From: Ruminococcus sp. YRD2003
Lineage (GTDB): Bacteria > Bacillota > Clostridia > Oscillospirales > Ruminococcaceae
Assembly (NCBI GenBank): GCA_900109435.1
Contig: FNZT01000007.1
Location: 161,197-225,196, forward strand
Length of the DNA: 64,000 bases
Reading direction: 5' to 3'
The stretch's first letter is position 1, and every line of letters starts with the position of its first letter. Below the pieces are notes generated by a model. That model was not told where the DNA came from. It worked only from the letters and a program-made list of their open reading frames with translations, and did no database searches. Below, in pieces: positions 1 through 9,395 of this stretch. The position numbers were made by a program, and so were the translations under genes.

Positions 1-1592
1 GCGTGCAGTTCGCGGCACTGCGTATCATGGGAGCTTCAAAGGCGCAGCTCGCCACCCTCGTTTTCACGGAGGGGCTGTTCTACGCGCTGACTGCGCTGCC
101 GCTCGGCATCGTCTCCTCGACACTCGCGTGCAGGTACGTCTTCCATTCATTCAGAAGCGTCGGCTTCGATACCTTTGAATTCTATGTCAGCCCACTGACT
201 GTGCTCATTTGTACCCTGCTCTGCCTGACAGGCGTTTTCATCTCCACCTACACCTCAGCGATGTGGGCGTCAAGAAAGCTCACGCCCGCAGAGGCTCTCA
301 GCTACGGCAAGCCAAAGACGAAGAAGAAGTCAGGGCGCAAGCCGAAGGAAAAGAAGTCGAAGCTCAGCCTCGGCTCGAAACGCTTCATGATACGCTATAC
401 GTTCAAGAACATCTTCCGCACCAAGCGCCGCTTCATCATCTCCTCCGTCGCTATGGCACTCGGCGTGCTGATATTCACGCTCTGTTTGCAGCTCGGCATC
501 ACGCTCTACGGCGAGGTCAAGGATTACATCGGCGAGCCTACATCCGACTTCTACATCTATCTGAGCGCCTCAGACGTCGATACAGTTCAGAAAACGCTCA
601 TGGACAGCGGGAATTTCAAGTCCTCGCACTATAACTGCCACGGCAGTATCGTGCTCTCGGAAGAAGAGATAAAAAAGCTCGGCGATGACGGAGCGCCCAT
701 GAAGGAAAACGGTGCGGGCGATATTTACCCCGTTAATCTCTATACTGTCGATAAAAATGAGTTCGAGACAGGATATAAGGGGCTCAGCGATATGAATATC
801 CCCTATGAGGAGCGCGACGAGACCTCCTACGCGGAGCTGCTCGGCGTGAGCTTCGAGGACTTCGAGAAGGGCGATGCCGTTTTGAAACTCCCGCAGCAAA
901 GACCCGACGGCGGTAGAAATTTCGGCTACGGCTATACCGAGCTCTCCGAGCCTATAACCTTAGTCGGAGATAACGGTGAGGAGGTCAGGATACGCGGTAT
1001 CGCTCACGCTGACTACGGTACAAGCATACTTCTGCCGATGAACAAGGCTATGAAGCTCATGGAGGACGGCAAGCCGATGTCTGCGAACTTTTACCTTCTC
1101 GTGAAGGACGCCGAACACTATCCCGCCGCTAAAGAAGCCATAAACGCTCTTGAGCTCTATACGGATAATGTCTACGATGACTACAAGGGCGGCACGGGAC
1201 TGACCGAATTCGTGAAAACTATCGTCACGATAGCTCTCATTCTTATGCTGTCGATATGGCTCTGCGGTATTGTCTCGATGATGAACACCATCAACACGAG
1301 CGCTCTCAACCGCAGCCGCGAGCTCCTTATGATGAGAGCTGTCGGTATGACGCGGAAACAGCTCATGGGGACCGTAGTGCTCGAAAGCCTGCTGTTCTCG
1401 TCGGTCTCGGCTGTCAGCGGTACTCTCCTGAGCGTCGTCGGCTATCAGCTGATAATGCGGTTCATCCTCAATATGAATGCTGCGGCAGCAGGTACGCTCA
1501 CGCTCGCCGCCTCAGCAGCCGCTAATGTCGTCATAGCACTGCTTGCGGCTCTGCCTGCGGTGCGCACGCTCAATCACTCGGTGAGCAAATGA
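1..1592 (+). CDS. FtsX-like ABC transporter permease (5' partial)
   Basis: The window opens inside this gene, so its N-terminus and probably its ATPase partner lie upstream; about 529 residues are readable. It is a membrane permease of the FtsX/MacB/BceB kind. Both cytoplasmic coupling loops typical of the family are visible, LRIMGASKAQL near the start and MRAVGMTRKQL near residue 450. Two hydrophobic stretches (about 22-45 and 65-88) close the first membrane block, followed by a very lysine-rich cytosolic loop (about 103-122), a helix at about 141-168, an extracellular domain of roughly 230 residues, and three C-terminal helices. Such permeases usually export peptides or lipids, or sense antimicrobial peptides; the substrate cannot be read. 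The apparent GTG at base 3 is probably an internal valine. Confidence 0.85.
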   Translation, partial: VQFAALRIMGASKAQLATLVFTEGLFYALTALPLGIVSSTLACRYVFHSFRSVGFDTFEFYVSPLTVLICTLLCLTGVFISTYTSAMWASRKLTPAEALSYGKPKTKKKSGRKPKEKKSKLSLGSKRFMIRYTFKNIFRTKRRFIISSVAMALGVLIFTLCLQLGITLYGEVKDYIGEPTSDFYIYLSASDVDTVQKTLMDSGNFKSSHYNCHGSIVLSEEEIKKLGDDGAPMKENGAGDIYPVNLYTVDKNEFETGYKGLSDMNIPYEERDETSYAELLGVSFEDFEKGDAVLKLPQQRPDGGRNFGYGYTELSEPITLVGDNGEEVRIRGIAHADYGTSILLPMNKAMKLMEDGKPMSANFYLLVKDAEHYPAAKEAINALELYTDNVYDDYKGGTGLTEFVKTIVTIALILMLSIWLCGIVSMMNTINTSALNRSRELLMMRAVGMTRKQLMGTVVLESLLFSSVSAVSGTLLSVVGYQLIMRFILNMNAAAAGTLTLAASAAANVVIALLAALPAVRTLNHSVSK

Positions 1593-1654
1593 TCGGCGGC
1601 AGGCTTGCTGATGACGATATCGGGAGAACTGCTCCTTATCTTTATACTGACGAA

Positions 1655-1690
1655 AAAGCGCATCCCTCTTCGCTCGGGATGCGCTTCTTT
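1655..1690. terminator. Bidirectional intrinsic terminator
   Basis: An 11-bp stem (AAGCGCATCCC / GGGATGCGCTT) with T-rich flanks on both strands lies between the permease gene and the convergent AraC gene, so it can serve both. Confidence 0.8.
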
Positions 1691-1708
1691 CATTGTCTGA
1701 TATCCGAT

Positions 1709-2484
1709 TCAATGCTTGTCTTTCCTGAATTTAGCGGGCGAAACACAGGCGTATTTCGCGAATACCCGCGAAAAATGTGCGTAGTCGGAGAAACCGCACT
1801 CCTCGGCTATCTCACTTACTGACTTATCCGTATTTATCAGCATCTGCTTTGCGTGCTCCATTCTGCCCGTAAGGATATCCTTGGTACACGAAATGCCGTA
1901 GCGCTGTTTGTACAGGCGCTGAAAATGAGGCACGGACAGGCTCAGTCTGTCGGCTAACAGCCGTATTGTCCAGTCTGCGTCGGGAGAGTCGTATATCTGC
2001 TGACGCAGAGCGTCGAGCTCGGTGTCGTAGTGCGTTTTCCCGACGTGCCGCGCCGAGTCACAGCAGCTCTTTATCTGTAGGAATATCGCCCTCATCAGAC
2101 TGCGCAGCGTTTCGTCTTTCTCTGCTTTTTCCGAATCGAATATCTCCGTGCAGAGCCTTATCAGCTCCGAGACTATGTCGGAATCAAGCAGTATCGGCGT
2201 GTTTGCAGGGATATCGAGCTCCGAGAGAAAATCACCGTCGCCGTCCTCAATATCGAATCTTATCCAGTCATCGGCATATTCTTCGCCGTCGGCATATAAT
2301 TCGTGGGGGAAACAGCTCTCAACTATGAATACGGTGTTTTTCCGACCGTGTATGTCTCTCCGCCCATTCCGATACGCGCTTTCGAGCGGACAAGTATGAG
2401 CTGCATCCCGTGAACGCCGTTCGGGCGGACTATCTTGAAATCTTCGGGATGCTTCCAGTTCCAGCCGACCATATTTATTCGCAC
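1709..2484 (-). pseudogene. AraC-family regulator broken by one frameshift
   Basis: Two reading frames together make one AraC-type regulator of about 258 residues. The N-terminal frame starts at a GTG at 2484, eight bases after a strong AAAGGAGGG site, and reads VRINMVGWNW onward (a cupin-like sensing domain). It stops early just after TVGKTPYS. Adding one base in the homopolymer at 2337-2341 restores GKNTVFIVESC and continues without a stop into the C-terminal double helix-turn-helix (SVPHFQRLYKQRYG, SEIAEECGFSDYAHFSRVF). The gene is complete apart from this indel. It could be a real loss of function, a phase-variable tract or a sequencing error. It is divergent from the rhamnogalacturonan lyase, so an intact copy would be a natural candidate regulator of that enzyme. 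Confidence 0.85.
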
Positions 2485-2680
2485 GGGATCGCCCTCCTTT
2501 GTATCCTCTTTATATACAATTATAGTAGAAATCGTAACGAAAGTCAAATATAAAATGATATATATTTGCAAATTGATGATTAAAATGTACATTGCTAAAT
2601 TATGTACCGAATGTTAATATAGTGTTAAGGCAAACGTAAATCGGTGGAAATCAACATTTTTTTCAGGAGGGATCAGAATC

Positions 2681-5434
2681 ATGAAACAGGCAAGAAAACT
2701 ATCAGCTGCTCTCGCTTCGTTAGCTGTCGCGGCTTCCGTCGGAGGCTCGCTCGCTGCTCCGCTCAGCGCTGATGCGGCTTATGGCGTCGGAGGCAACGGC
2801 AAGGCGATAATGGAGTACCTCGACCGCGGTATCTACGCCGTCAAAAACGGCGGCGGTATGTTCGTGAGCTGGCGCTGGAACGCCAATGACTCCGACAGCG
2901 CGGAGTTCAGGCTCTACCGCGACGATAAGCTCATCTATACGAGCAGATCGGGCGAAGCTACCTGCTATCAGGACAACAGCGGCTCCACCAGCTCGAAGTA
3001 CCGTGTTGACTGCGTTGAAGACGGGAAGGTCGTGAACTCGCAGAACTGCAAGTTCACATCGGGCAGCAGCTACTTCGACATCAAGCTCAACAGTCCCGGC
3101 TCTCAGTATTCGCCGAACGACTGCACGGTCGGTGACGTGGACGGCGACGGACAGTATGAGATATTCCTCAAGTGGGACCCGTCCAACGCTAAGGACAACT
3201 CTCAGGAGGGCAAAACCGACAAGGTCTATATCGACTGCTATACCCTCGGCGGAAAGCAGCTCTGGCGCATTGATATAGGACAGAATATCCGTGCGGGACA
3301 GCACTACACTCAGATGAGCGTCGCCGATTTCGACTGCGACGGCAAAGCCGAACTCATAACAAAGACCGCTGACGGCACTAAGGACGGTACAGGCAAGGTC
3401 ATAGGCAACGGCAGCAAAAACTATGCCAACGGCAAGGGATATATCCTCGACGGTCCCGAGTACCTCTCGCTGTTCGAGGGTCAGACAGGCAAGTGCCTCG
3501 ACACCATAGACTATCCCGTTCCTCGCGGAAAGGTCAGCGAATGGGGCGATAACTACGGCAACCGCGTCGACCGCATGAACAGCGGTATCGCCTACCTCGA
3601 CGGCGTTCACCCTTCTGCGGTATACGGGCGCGGCTACTATACGCGGCTCACTTGGTCGGCTGTGGACGTCAGGGACGGCAAGCTCGTCAAGCGCTGGGTA
3701 TACGACAGCGGCAACAAGGGCGGAGCCTTCGGCAACGGCAACCACAACGTAATGGCTGCCGATGTGGATAACGACGGCAAGCAGGAAGTCCTGACGGGAG
3801 CATCCTGTATCGACGATGACGGCAAGCTGCTCTGGTGCTCAGGCGACAAACACGGCGACGCCATGCACGTCGGCGACCTTGTTCCCGATAACAAGGGGCT
3901 TGAGGTGTGGGAGTGCCACGAGGACAAGCCGTACGGCGAGACCTGCTACGACGCCGCAACCGGTAAGAGTCTCTTCCATATCAACGGTGCAAAGGATACC
4001 GGAAGATGTGCCGCCGACAACGTCTGGGCAGGCAATAAAGGGGCTGAATTCTGGGGAGCTGCCGACAACAACGTTTACGATGCGAACGGAAGGAAGATCG
4101 CTGGCTCCAAGCCCGCACAGAACTTCTTCATCTACTGGGACGGCGACCTTGAACGCGAGATCCTCGACGGTACAAAGATCACAAAGATGACGGGCGCAGG
4201 CACATATAAGAACATCTTCACCGCTGCGGACTGCTCCGCAAACAACAGCTCGAAGAATGTCCCCTGCCTCACTGCCGACCTGTTCGGCGACTGGCGAGAA
4301 GAACTCATTCTCCGCACGAGCGACAACTCGAAACTTCGCATCTGGTGTACCACGGACACGACGAAGGTGCGCCTCACCACTTTTATGCACGATATGCAAT
4401 ACCGCGCACAGGTCGCCTGCGAGCAGAGCTGCTACAATCAGCCTCCGCACGTGAGCTATTATCTCAGCAGCGATGCCGCTCTCCCTGAGAGACCGAATGT
4501 CAAGCTCAATAACACTCCCGACACCTCCGTTATTGATATCCCCGATGCGACAGAGCCTGCGGTCACAACTGCTCCCGCTGCTTCCGAAACTGTTACAACT
4601 GCGGCGCCTGTTGTGACCCCGCAGCCTGCCGCAGAGCTTCGGGACGGTCAGATATATGTGCTGCGCAACGTCGAGAGCGGGCTGTACCTCGGTGCGGAGA
4701 GCGCCAATCCCGCAAATAATACAAATATTGTGCAGAACGGCTATAACGGCGCTCAGTCACAGTTCAGGGCGGAAGCCGCGGGAGACGGGTACTATACCTT
4801 CGTTTCACTGCTCGGCGACGGAGCGTCCTACGCGCTCGACATCAACGGCAAAAAGACCTCCGACGGCACCAATATCGAGCTCTATGCGCTCAACGGCGGC
4901 GATAATCAGCAGTTCAAAGCCGTGAAAAACAGCGACGGCTCGTATAAGCTCGTCGCGAAGATAGCTAATGACGCTTCCTGTATCTCTGCCGAAAGAGAGG
5001 GCGGCAACGTACAGGAGTGGACTATCGACGGCAGTGCCGCTCAGAACTGGTTCATCGAGCTCGCTCAGTCGGCGGAAACAACAACAACGACTACTACAAC
5101 TACTACCACTACCACTGCTACAGCACCGACAACTACTACAACTGCATCAACTACTACCACGGCTACAGTCACCGAGACTTCAACCACTGCGTCTACAGAA
5201 ACAAATATCGCGGCAGGTATGCTCGGAGATGTCAACCTCGACGGCAAAGTTACCGTCGCGGACGCGGTCGCGATACTCCAGTACATCGGCAACAGAGACA
5301 GATACGGACTTGGCGAGCAGTCTAAAATAAATGGCGATGTTGACGGAGTCGGCGGACTGACCGCGAACGATGCTCTCGTGATCCAGCAGGTGGATGCGGG
5401 TATCTACAAGCAGTCGGAGCTCCCGATCAGATAA
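2681..5434 (+). CDS. Rhamnogalacturonan lyase (PL11) with RICIN and dockerin modules
   Basis: Secreted pectin-degrading enzyme of 917 residues. A signal peptide (about 1-33, ending near LSADAA) is followed by a PL11 rhamnogalacturonan lyase domain (about 35-615). That domain begins MEYLDRGIYAVKNGGG and WRWNANDSDSAEFRLYRD and carries repeated DxDxDG calcium-type loops (DVDGDGQYEIFLKWDP, DFDCDGKAELITKTADG). PL11 enzymes cut the rhamnogalacturonan I backbone by beta-elimination. Next come a Thr/Pro linker (about 620-648), a ricin-type beta-trefoil/CBM13-like module (about 650-797, QW-type repeats), a poly-Thr linker (798-845) and a C-terminal type I dockerin (about 847-907, GDVNLDGKVTVADAVAILQ) for cellulosome-type attachment. 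The start is fixed by AGGAGG at 2665-2670, ten bases before the ATG. The divergent AraC gene may once have controlled it. Confidence 0.95.
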   Translation: MKQARKLSAALASLAVAASVGGSLAAPLSADAAYGVGGNGKAIMEYLDRGIYAVKNGGGMFVSWRWNANDSDSAEFRLYRDDKLIYTSRSGEATCYQDNSGSTSSKYRVDCVEDGKVVNSQNCKFTSGSSYFDIKLNSPGSQYSPNDCTVGDVDGDGQYEIFLKWDPSNAKDNSQEGKTDKVYIDCYTLGGKQLWRIDIGQNIRAGQHYTQMSVADFDCDGKAELITKTADGTKDGTGKVIGNGSKNYANGKGYILDGPEYLSLFEGQTGKCLDTIDYPVPRGKVSEWGDNYGNRVDRMNSGIAYLDGVHPSAVYGRGYYTRLTWSAVDVRDGKLVKRWVYDSGNKGGAFGNGNHNVMAADVDNDGKQEVLTGASCIDDDGKLLWCSGDKHGDAMHVGDLVPDNKGLEVWECHEDKPYGETCYDAATGKSLFHINGAKDTGRCAADNVWAGNKGAEFWGAADNNVYDANGRKIAGSKPAQNFFIYWDGDLEREILDGTKITKMTGAGTYKNIFTAADCSANNSSKNVPCLTADLFGDWREELILRTSDNSKLRIWCTTDTTKVRLTTFMHDMQYRAQVACEQSCYNQPPHVSYYLSSDAALPERPNVKLNNTPDTSVIDIPDATEPAVTTAPAASETVTTAAPVVTPQPAAELRDGQIYVLRNVESGLYLGAESANPANNTNIVQNGYNGAQSQFRAEAAGDGYYTFVSLLGDGASYALDINGKKTSDGTNIELYALNGGDNQQFKAVKNSDGSYKLVAKIANDASCISAEREGGNVQEWTIDGSAAQNWFIELAQSAETTTTTTTTTTTTTATAPTTTTTASTTTTATVTETSTTASTETNIAAGMLGDVNLDGKVTVADAVAILQYIGNRDRYGLGEQSKINGDVDGVGGLTANDALVIQQVDAGIYKQSELPIR

Positions 5435-5442
5435 TAACAGAA

Positions 5443-5625
5443 AACAGAGACATTCACTAAAGGCTGTACCTGTACGGAAGCGATGCGGGACATATATCGG
5501 TGGAACCTTTCTGAAGAAAGGTTCCGCCAACAGCGGCGGTCCACTCTGTAGCTTCGCGACATCTCCCCGCACTGCGGGGAGTCACCCCCCGAGCCCCTTT
5601 CCAAAGACTTTTAGTCCACGTTTGC
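5443..5625. repeat. Left-half copy of a dispersed intergenic element
   Basis: This stretch starts with ACAGAGACATTCACTAAAG and GGCTGTACCTGTACGG, then has a hairpin (GGAACCTTTCT / AGAAAGGTTCC) and ends near AAAGACTTTTAGTC. The same order of motifs opens the fuller element at 27310-27590, and the first 37 bases occur inverted at about 11306-11345. It is one half of a dispersed inverted-repeat element. Confidence 0.75.
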
Positions 5626-5647
5626 TAACGAACATCGGTTTTATTAT

Positions 5648-5680
5648 ATCTCCGAGGAGCTACTCCCTCGGAGATTTTTG
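5648..5680 (+). terminator. Intrinsic terminator
   Basis: Ten-base arms ATCTCCGAGG / CCTCGGAGAT followed by a T-run. It can end transcripts reading through the rhamnogalacturonan lyase and the repeat. Confidence 0.8.
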
Positions 5681-5761
5681 TTAGGATAATGATTATTCCT
5701 TACCGCATTTCTGCTTAAAGAGTTCCTACAGACGAAGCAATGATTATTTATAAATGAGAGT

Positions 5762-5808
5762 AAAAGTCCTCCCGACAGCTTGCACTTGCGTGTGACCATC
5801 GGGAGGGG
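5762..5808 (-). terminator. Terminator of the P-type ATPase operon
   Basis: Arms CCTCCCGA (5768-5775) and TCGGGAGG (5799-5806). On the minus strand the stem is followed by ACTTTTAC. It lies about 50 bases after the ATPase stop codon. Confidence 0.7.
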
Positions 5809-5857
5809 GCGTTATTTCGATTCAATATTACGGTATTATTATTGTACAAAAAGCAGG

Positions 5858-7927
5858 TTATTTCAGCTCGGTCGTACTCCTCAGACCTATCGCAAGCGTC
5901 GATGCGTTGTGCAGGAGAGCTGACGTTGCAGGCGGGAGCACTCCGAGCACACCGAGTACGATAAGTGCTCCGTTGAAGCCGATTATCGTACGGTAATTCC
6001 AGTCGATACGCTCCATGAGCGCGCTGCTCAGACGTTTCAGCTCAACGAGAGAATACAGATTATCGGCTGAGATAGTTATGTCTGCTATCTCACGCGCTAT
6101 CGCTGCGCCTGTGCTTATCGCTATACCTGCGTCGGCTTCGCTGAGTGCAGGCGAATCATTCACGCCGTCGCCTATCATAATGACCTTTCGTCCGACTTCG
6201 TGCTCGGCACGAATGAATGCTGCCTTGTCCTCGGGCAGCACCTCTGCGCGGTATTCGTCAACGCCGACCTTTTCTGCGACCGCCTTAGCTGTGCGCTCGT
6301 TGTCGCCGGTCATCATAACTACACGGGAGATACCGGATTCGTGAAGCTTCTTTATAACGTCTGCCGCCTCAGCACGGAGAGGGTCCTCGATGCAGATAAC
6401 TGCCGCGACTTCGCCGCCGATAGCGAGATAAAGATGCGAATACTCTTTCGGGAGATGACGGAAGATACGCTCGTCCGGCGGAGCACACTTTTCATCCTCA
6501 ATTATGAAATGATGGCTTCCGATGAGTACACGCTCGCCGTCAACAGTGCTCGATATTCCGTGCGCGACAACGTATTCGACCTTCGAGTGAAATTCCTCGT
6601 GGACAAGTCCCTTCTTCTCTGCCTCGGAAACAACTGCATTTGCTATCGAATGTGGATAGTGCTCCTCAAGACAAGCCGCGAGCCGCAGCATTTCGTCCGC
6701 ATCGCGTCCGCCGAAGGTGATGACCTCGGCGACTCTCGGGCTTGAATGTGTAAGCGTTCCTGTCTTGTCGAATACTATTGTATCAGCCTCGGCAACAGCT
6801 TCCATAAAGCGTCCGCCCTTGACTGTGATGCCTGCACGGCTGCAGTCCCTCATCGCCGAAAGCACCGAGATGGGCATTGCGAGCTTGAGTGCGCAGGAGA
6901 AGTCCACCATAAGGATCGAAAGTGCCTTCGTGATATTCTGCGTGAGCAGCCACGTCAGCAGAGTTCCGCCGAGACTCCACGGAACGAGCTTGTCTGCGAG
7001 ATGTGATGCTCTGTCTTCAGCGGCGGATTTCATCTTCTCCGATTCCTCTATCATCTTCACGATTCGGTCATAGCGTCCGCCGCCTGCCGTATTCTCAACG
7101 CAGATGGTACACTCGCCGTCCTCGACGACCGTTCCTGCGTATACATACGCTCCCTCCGACTTGTGGACAGGTACGGATTCACCTGTCATCGAAGCCTGAT
7201 TCACCATTGCGTCACCGAAGATGACCTTTCCGTCGAGAGGTATCATCGAGCCTGTCCTGACGATTATCATATCGTCCTTGTTGATCTCGTTCACGGGCAT
7301 CAGGAGCTCCTGACCGTCGGTGGTCTTCGTCCACACCTGCTCGATACCGAGCGACATCGTCCGCGCGAGGTCATCGACAGATTTCCTGTGAGTCCATTCA
7401 TCGAGAATATCGCCCACGTTCAGCAGGAACATAACTGAGCCTGCGGTATCGAAATCGCCGCGCAGGAGTGAAACTCCTATCGCTGTTGCATCAAGCACCG
7501 CGACCTCAAGCTTTCCTTTGAGCAGACATTTTATTCCGCGCCAGATGTACTTTGCCGCCTTGAATACAGCTATGACCTGACGTATCGGCTTCGGTACAAT
7601 GACCTTGTTCACTATCCGCTTCAGCACGAGACCTGCAAGTTTGTCTTCGTAGCAACGGTTAAGCTCGCGTCCTGTATGCTCGGGAACGAGAGATATATTT
7701 TTCTCATCGGTGAACGAGAAATGCGAGAGGGCACTGATGATCTCAGCCCTCGGGCAGCTATATGCTATCACAGCATCGCAGGTGCGGTCGAATACCTGTA
7801 CCCGTTTCACGCCTGATACGGCATACAGTGAATATTCTGCAATATCAGCCTGCTTCAGCGTCATACGCTTCATACAGAAGCGCACACGGATACGCCCCTT
7901 TGATTCGTGAAGTATCTTACACTTCAT
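5858..7927 (-). CDS. P1B-type metal-transporting P-type ATPase with altered metal-site motif
   Basis: Membrane ATPase of 689 residues that should move a transition metal using ATP. The visible P-type signatures are TGES in the actuator domain (about 248-251), the phosphorylation site DKTGTLT (about 387-393), a YPHS segment in the HP-motif position (about 424-427), MTGDN, and GDGVNDSPAL. The N-terminus (about 1-70) has the fold length of an HMA-like domain but no CxxC metal site. The transmembrane motif that is normally CPC/CPx reads SCALKLAMP (about 344-352), a noncanonical form, so the metal cannot be assigned from sequence. It sits 50 bases after a DUF6110 gene and is probably cotranscribed with it and perhaps with the AraC gene. 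Confidence 0.9.
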   Translation of the reverse strand: MKCKILHESKGRIRVRFCMKRMTLKQADIAEYSLYAVSGVKRVQVFDRTCDAVIAYSCPRAEIISALSHFSFTDEKNISLVPEHTGRELNRCYEDKLAGLVLKRIVNKVIVPKPIRQVIAVFKAAKYIWRGIKCLLKGKLEVAVLDATAIGVSLLRGDFDTAGSVMFLLNVGDILDEWTHRKSVDDLARTMSLGIEQVWTKTTDGQELLMPVNEINKDDMIIVRTGSMIPLDGKVIFGDAMVNQASMTGESVPVHKSEGAYVYAGTVVEDGECTICVENTAGGGRYDRIVKMIEESEKMKSAAEDRASHLADKLVPWSLGGTLLTWLLTQNITKALSILMVDFSCALKLAMPISVLSAMRDCSRAGITVKGGRFMEAVAEADTIVFDKTGTLTHSSPRVAEVITFGGRDADEMLRLAACLEEHYPHSIANAVVSEAEKKGLVHEEFHSKVEYVVAHGISSTVDGERVLIGSHHFIIEDEKCAPPDERIFRHLPKEYSHLYLAIGGEVAAVICIEDPLRAEAADVIKKLHESGISRVVMMTGDNERTAKAVAEKVGVDEYRAEVLPEDKAAFIRAEHEVGRKVIMIGDGVNDSPALSEADAGIAISTGAAIAREIADITISADNLYSLVELKRLSSALMERIDWNYRTIIGFNGALIVLGVLGVLPPATSALLHNASTLAIGLRSTTELK

Positions 7928-7976
7928 ATCTGTGTCCTCCTATAAAAACAGACCGTCCGAGCGGTCTGCTTTTTGC

Positions 7977-8276
7977 TTATTCTTCGCTTGCGTCAGCTAT
8001 TTCCTCACATTCATCCGCGATAATGTCAGCCTCTTCCTTCAGCGCTCTCTGTTCGTTGATCTCCTTTGCGTCAGCGAGTATGTCATCGCAGTTCTCGCGG
8101 ACCGTTGTAACAGTCTGCATAACGTCTGTTTTTGCACGCAGCACAGCTGCCGTTGCATGAGTGTAGCACTTCTTTGCGTCCTTGCTCGAAAGTATGCGGA
8201 TACCTGCTGTTCCGAACAGTACGCCGCCTGCGAAAAGACCGATCTGCTTCCACGGTATGTCCTTCATTTTTATCAT
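7977..8276 (-). CDS. DUF6110 family small membrane-associated protein
   Basis: A 99-residue protein starting MIKMKDIPW. The start at 8276 is chosen because GAGGTG lies six bases upstream; longer in-frame starts lack a site. It has one hydrophobic segment (about 9-25, GLFAGGVLFGTAGIRIL), then SSKDAKKCYTHATAAVLRAK and a long, charged, probably helical tail rich in Glu and Ala. From memory the conserved SSKDAKK/THxTAAVLRAK block marks DUF6110, commonly found beside heavy-metal P-type ATPases, as here. Its role is not known; a small accessory subunit of the ATPase is a reasonable inference. Confidence 0.8.
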   Translation of the reverse strand: MIKMKDIPWKQIGLFAGGVLFGTAGIRILSSKDAKKCYTHATAAVLRAKTDVMQTVTTVRENCDDILADAKEINEQRALKEEADIIADECEEIADASEE

Positions 8277-8381
8277 AATTATCACCTCATAAATAATCTT
8301 GAAGATGAGCTTTGCTGATATTATGATACCATATATGATACGTCTGTTCCGCTCCAAAAAGCCGAAAGCTGATATACGGTG

Positions 8382-9203
8382 CTAATGGCTTGAAATGCAG
8401 ATATTCCTGCATTCCTGCTGCCTGATACCCTTGTTCTGCTCCATTCGGAAGCGCTTCGGAGCGGCTCCCATCACCGAACGGAACGCATATGAGAATTTGC
8501 TTGCGTTCGAGTAGCCTACTTCCTCGGCAATGTCGATGATCTTCATATCCGTATCCCTGAGAAGCTTCGCAGCACGGAACATCTTGTTCTTCTTCGCATA
8601 GCTGTATACCGAACAGCAGTAATACTCACTGAAGCCCTTTTTCAGCGCCGTGGGATTTATACCGGAAAGCTCAGAAAGCTCGGCGATAGTGTAATGTGTG
8701 AAGGCACTCTGACAGATGAAACTGCCTGCCTTTTTCAGTATGCTGCGGTGCCTTATCTCAGGATAGCTCTGATCGCTGAGCAGTACAAGGAGCTCGAGAA
8801 CTTTTATTTTCAGAGCCGATGTGCGCGAGCGTCCGACTTCCTCGGTAATGTCCGAAAACAGCGCCTTCATTCTGCTGTCCGCACTGAAAATATGCGTATA
8901 CTTCCGCTGTGTGCTGCTCAGTATCCCTGAAACGTCAAGTATCCCCGAAACGCCTGCGCTATCGCCTCCTGAGTCTAAAAGCAGCGATATACCGCAGAAA
9001 TCAGGCGAATGAACGACCTGACACTGCCCCTCACAGCGCTCAGTGATGAGGCATTTCCCTTCTGTGAGGTAGTAGTATTCGCCGCGTATGTTGTATTCGC
9101 ATATGCCGCTTGTACAGCAGCATATCTCCGTTCCGCTGTATTCCGTAAGGCTGTCCGAACCATAAAAAAGTCTAATATCAGGAAACAGCCTGTATTCCGT
9201 CAT
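8382..9203 (-). CDS. AraC-family transcriptional regulator
   Basis: A 273-residue regulator with a divergent N-terminal half (about 1-165, probably the ligand-sensing part) and a C-terminal AraC/XylS double helix-turn-helix (about 175-262). The second helix-turn-helix is clear: DIAEEVGYSNASKFSYAFRS followed by GAAPKRFR. It lies upstream of DUF6110 and the metal ATPase in the same orientation, about 105 bases away, so it may control them. The start has AGGCGGTG upstream. The effector is unknown. Confidence 0.88.
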   Translation of the reverse strand: MTEYRLFPDIRLFYGSDSLTEYSGTEICCCTSGICEYNIRGEYYYLTEGKCLITERCEGQCQVVHSPDFCGISLLLDSGGDSAGVSGILDVSGILSSTQRKYTHIFSADSRMKALFSDITEEVGRSRTSALKIKVLELLVLLSDQSYPEIRHRSILKKAGSFICQSAFTHYTIAELSELSGINPTALKKGFSEYYCCSVYSYAKKNKMFRAAKLLRDTDMKIIDIAEEVGYSNASKFSYAFRSVMGAAPKRFRMEQNKGIRQQECRNICISSH

Positions 9204-9302
9204 GCTTTCACCGCCTACTCGTTAGCTTTTTATAACACAATAATAGTATCACTTTCGATGCGTGGTGTCAATGAAGATGCTTTATTTTCGTGAGGTTATA
9301 CT

Positions 9303-9338
9303 AAACTAACGAAAGTAAAACAGCAAAATTGTTAGTTT
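9303..9338. promoter_or_regulatory. Inverted repeat AAACTAAC-N20-GTTAGTTT
   Basis: Perfect 8-bp arms separated by 20 bases in the divergent region between the AraC gene and enolase. The core GTTAG also occurs at 9221-9225 and in the palindrome at 9396-9411, which suggests a shared binding site. Confidence 0.5.
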
Positions 9339-9360
9339 GTACAAATATTGTATCTGCAAA

Positions 9361-9389
9361 TTGACATCCTCCCTGAATAATGCTATAAT
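9361..9389 (+). promoter_or_regulatory. Consensus sigma-A promoter of enolase
   Basis: TTGACA at 9361-9366, a 17-base spacer and TATAAT at 9384-9389, both perfect consensus boxes. Transcription would begin near 9396, giving an untranslated leader of about 140 bases. Confidence 0.9.
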
Positions 9390-9395
9390 CATTGT

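Noticed and set aside
2720-3745. 341-codon open frame on the minus strand
   Set aside because: It lies wholly inside the rhamnogalacturonan lyase gene, has no family motifs and a composition typical of an antisense shadow.
5072-5215. Short direct repeats (ACNACN...) that might look like a CRISPR or microsatellite
   Set aside because: They code the poly-threonine linker before the dockerin; no spacer/repeat architecture.
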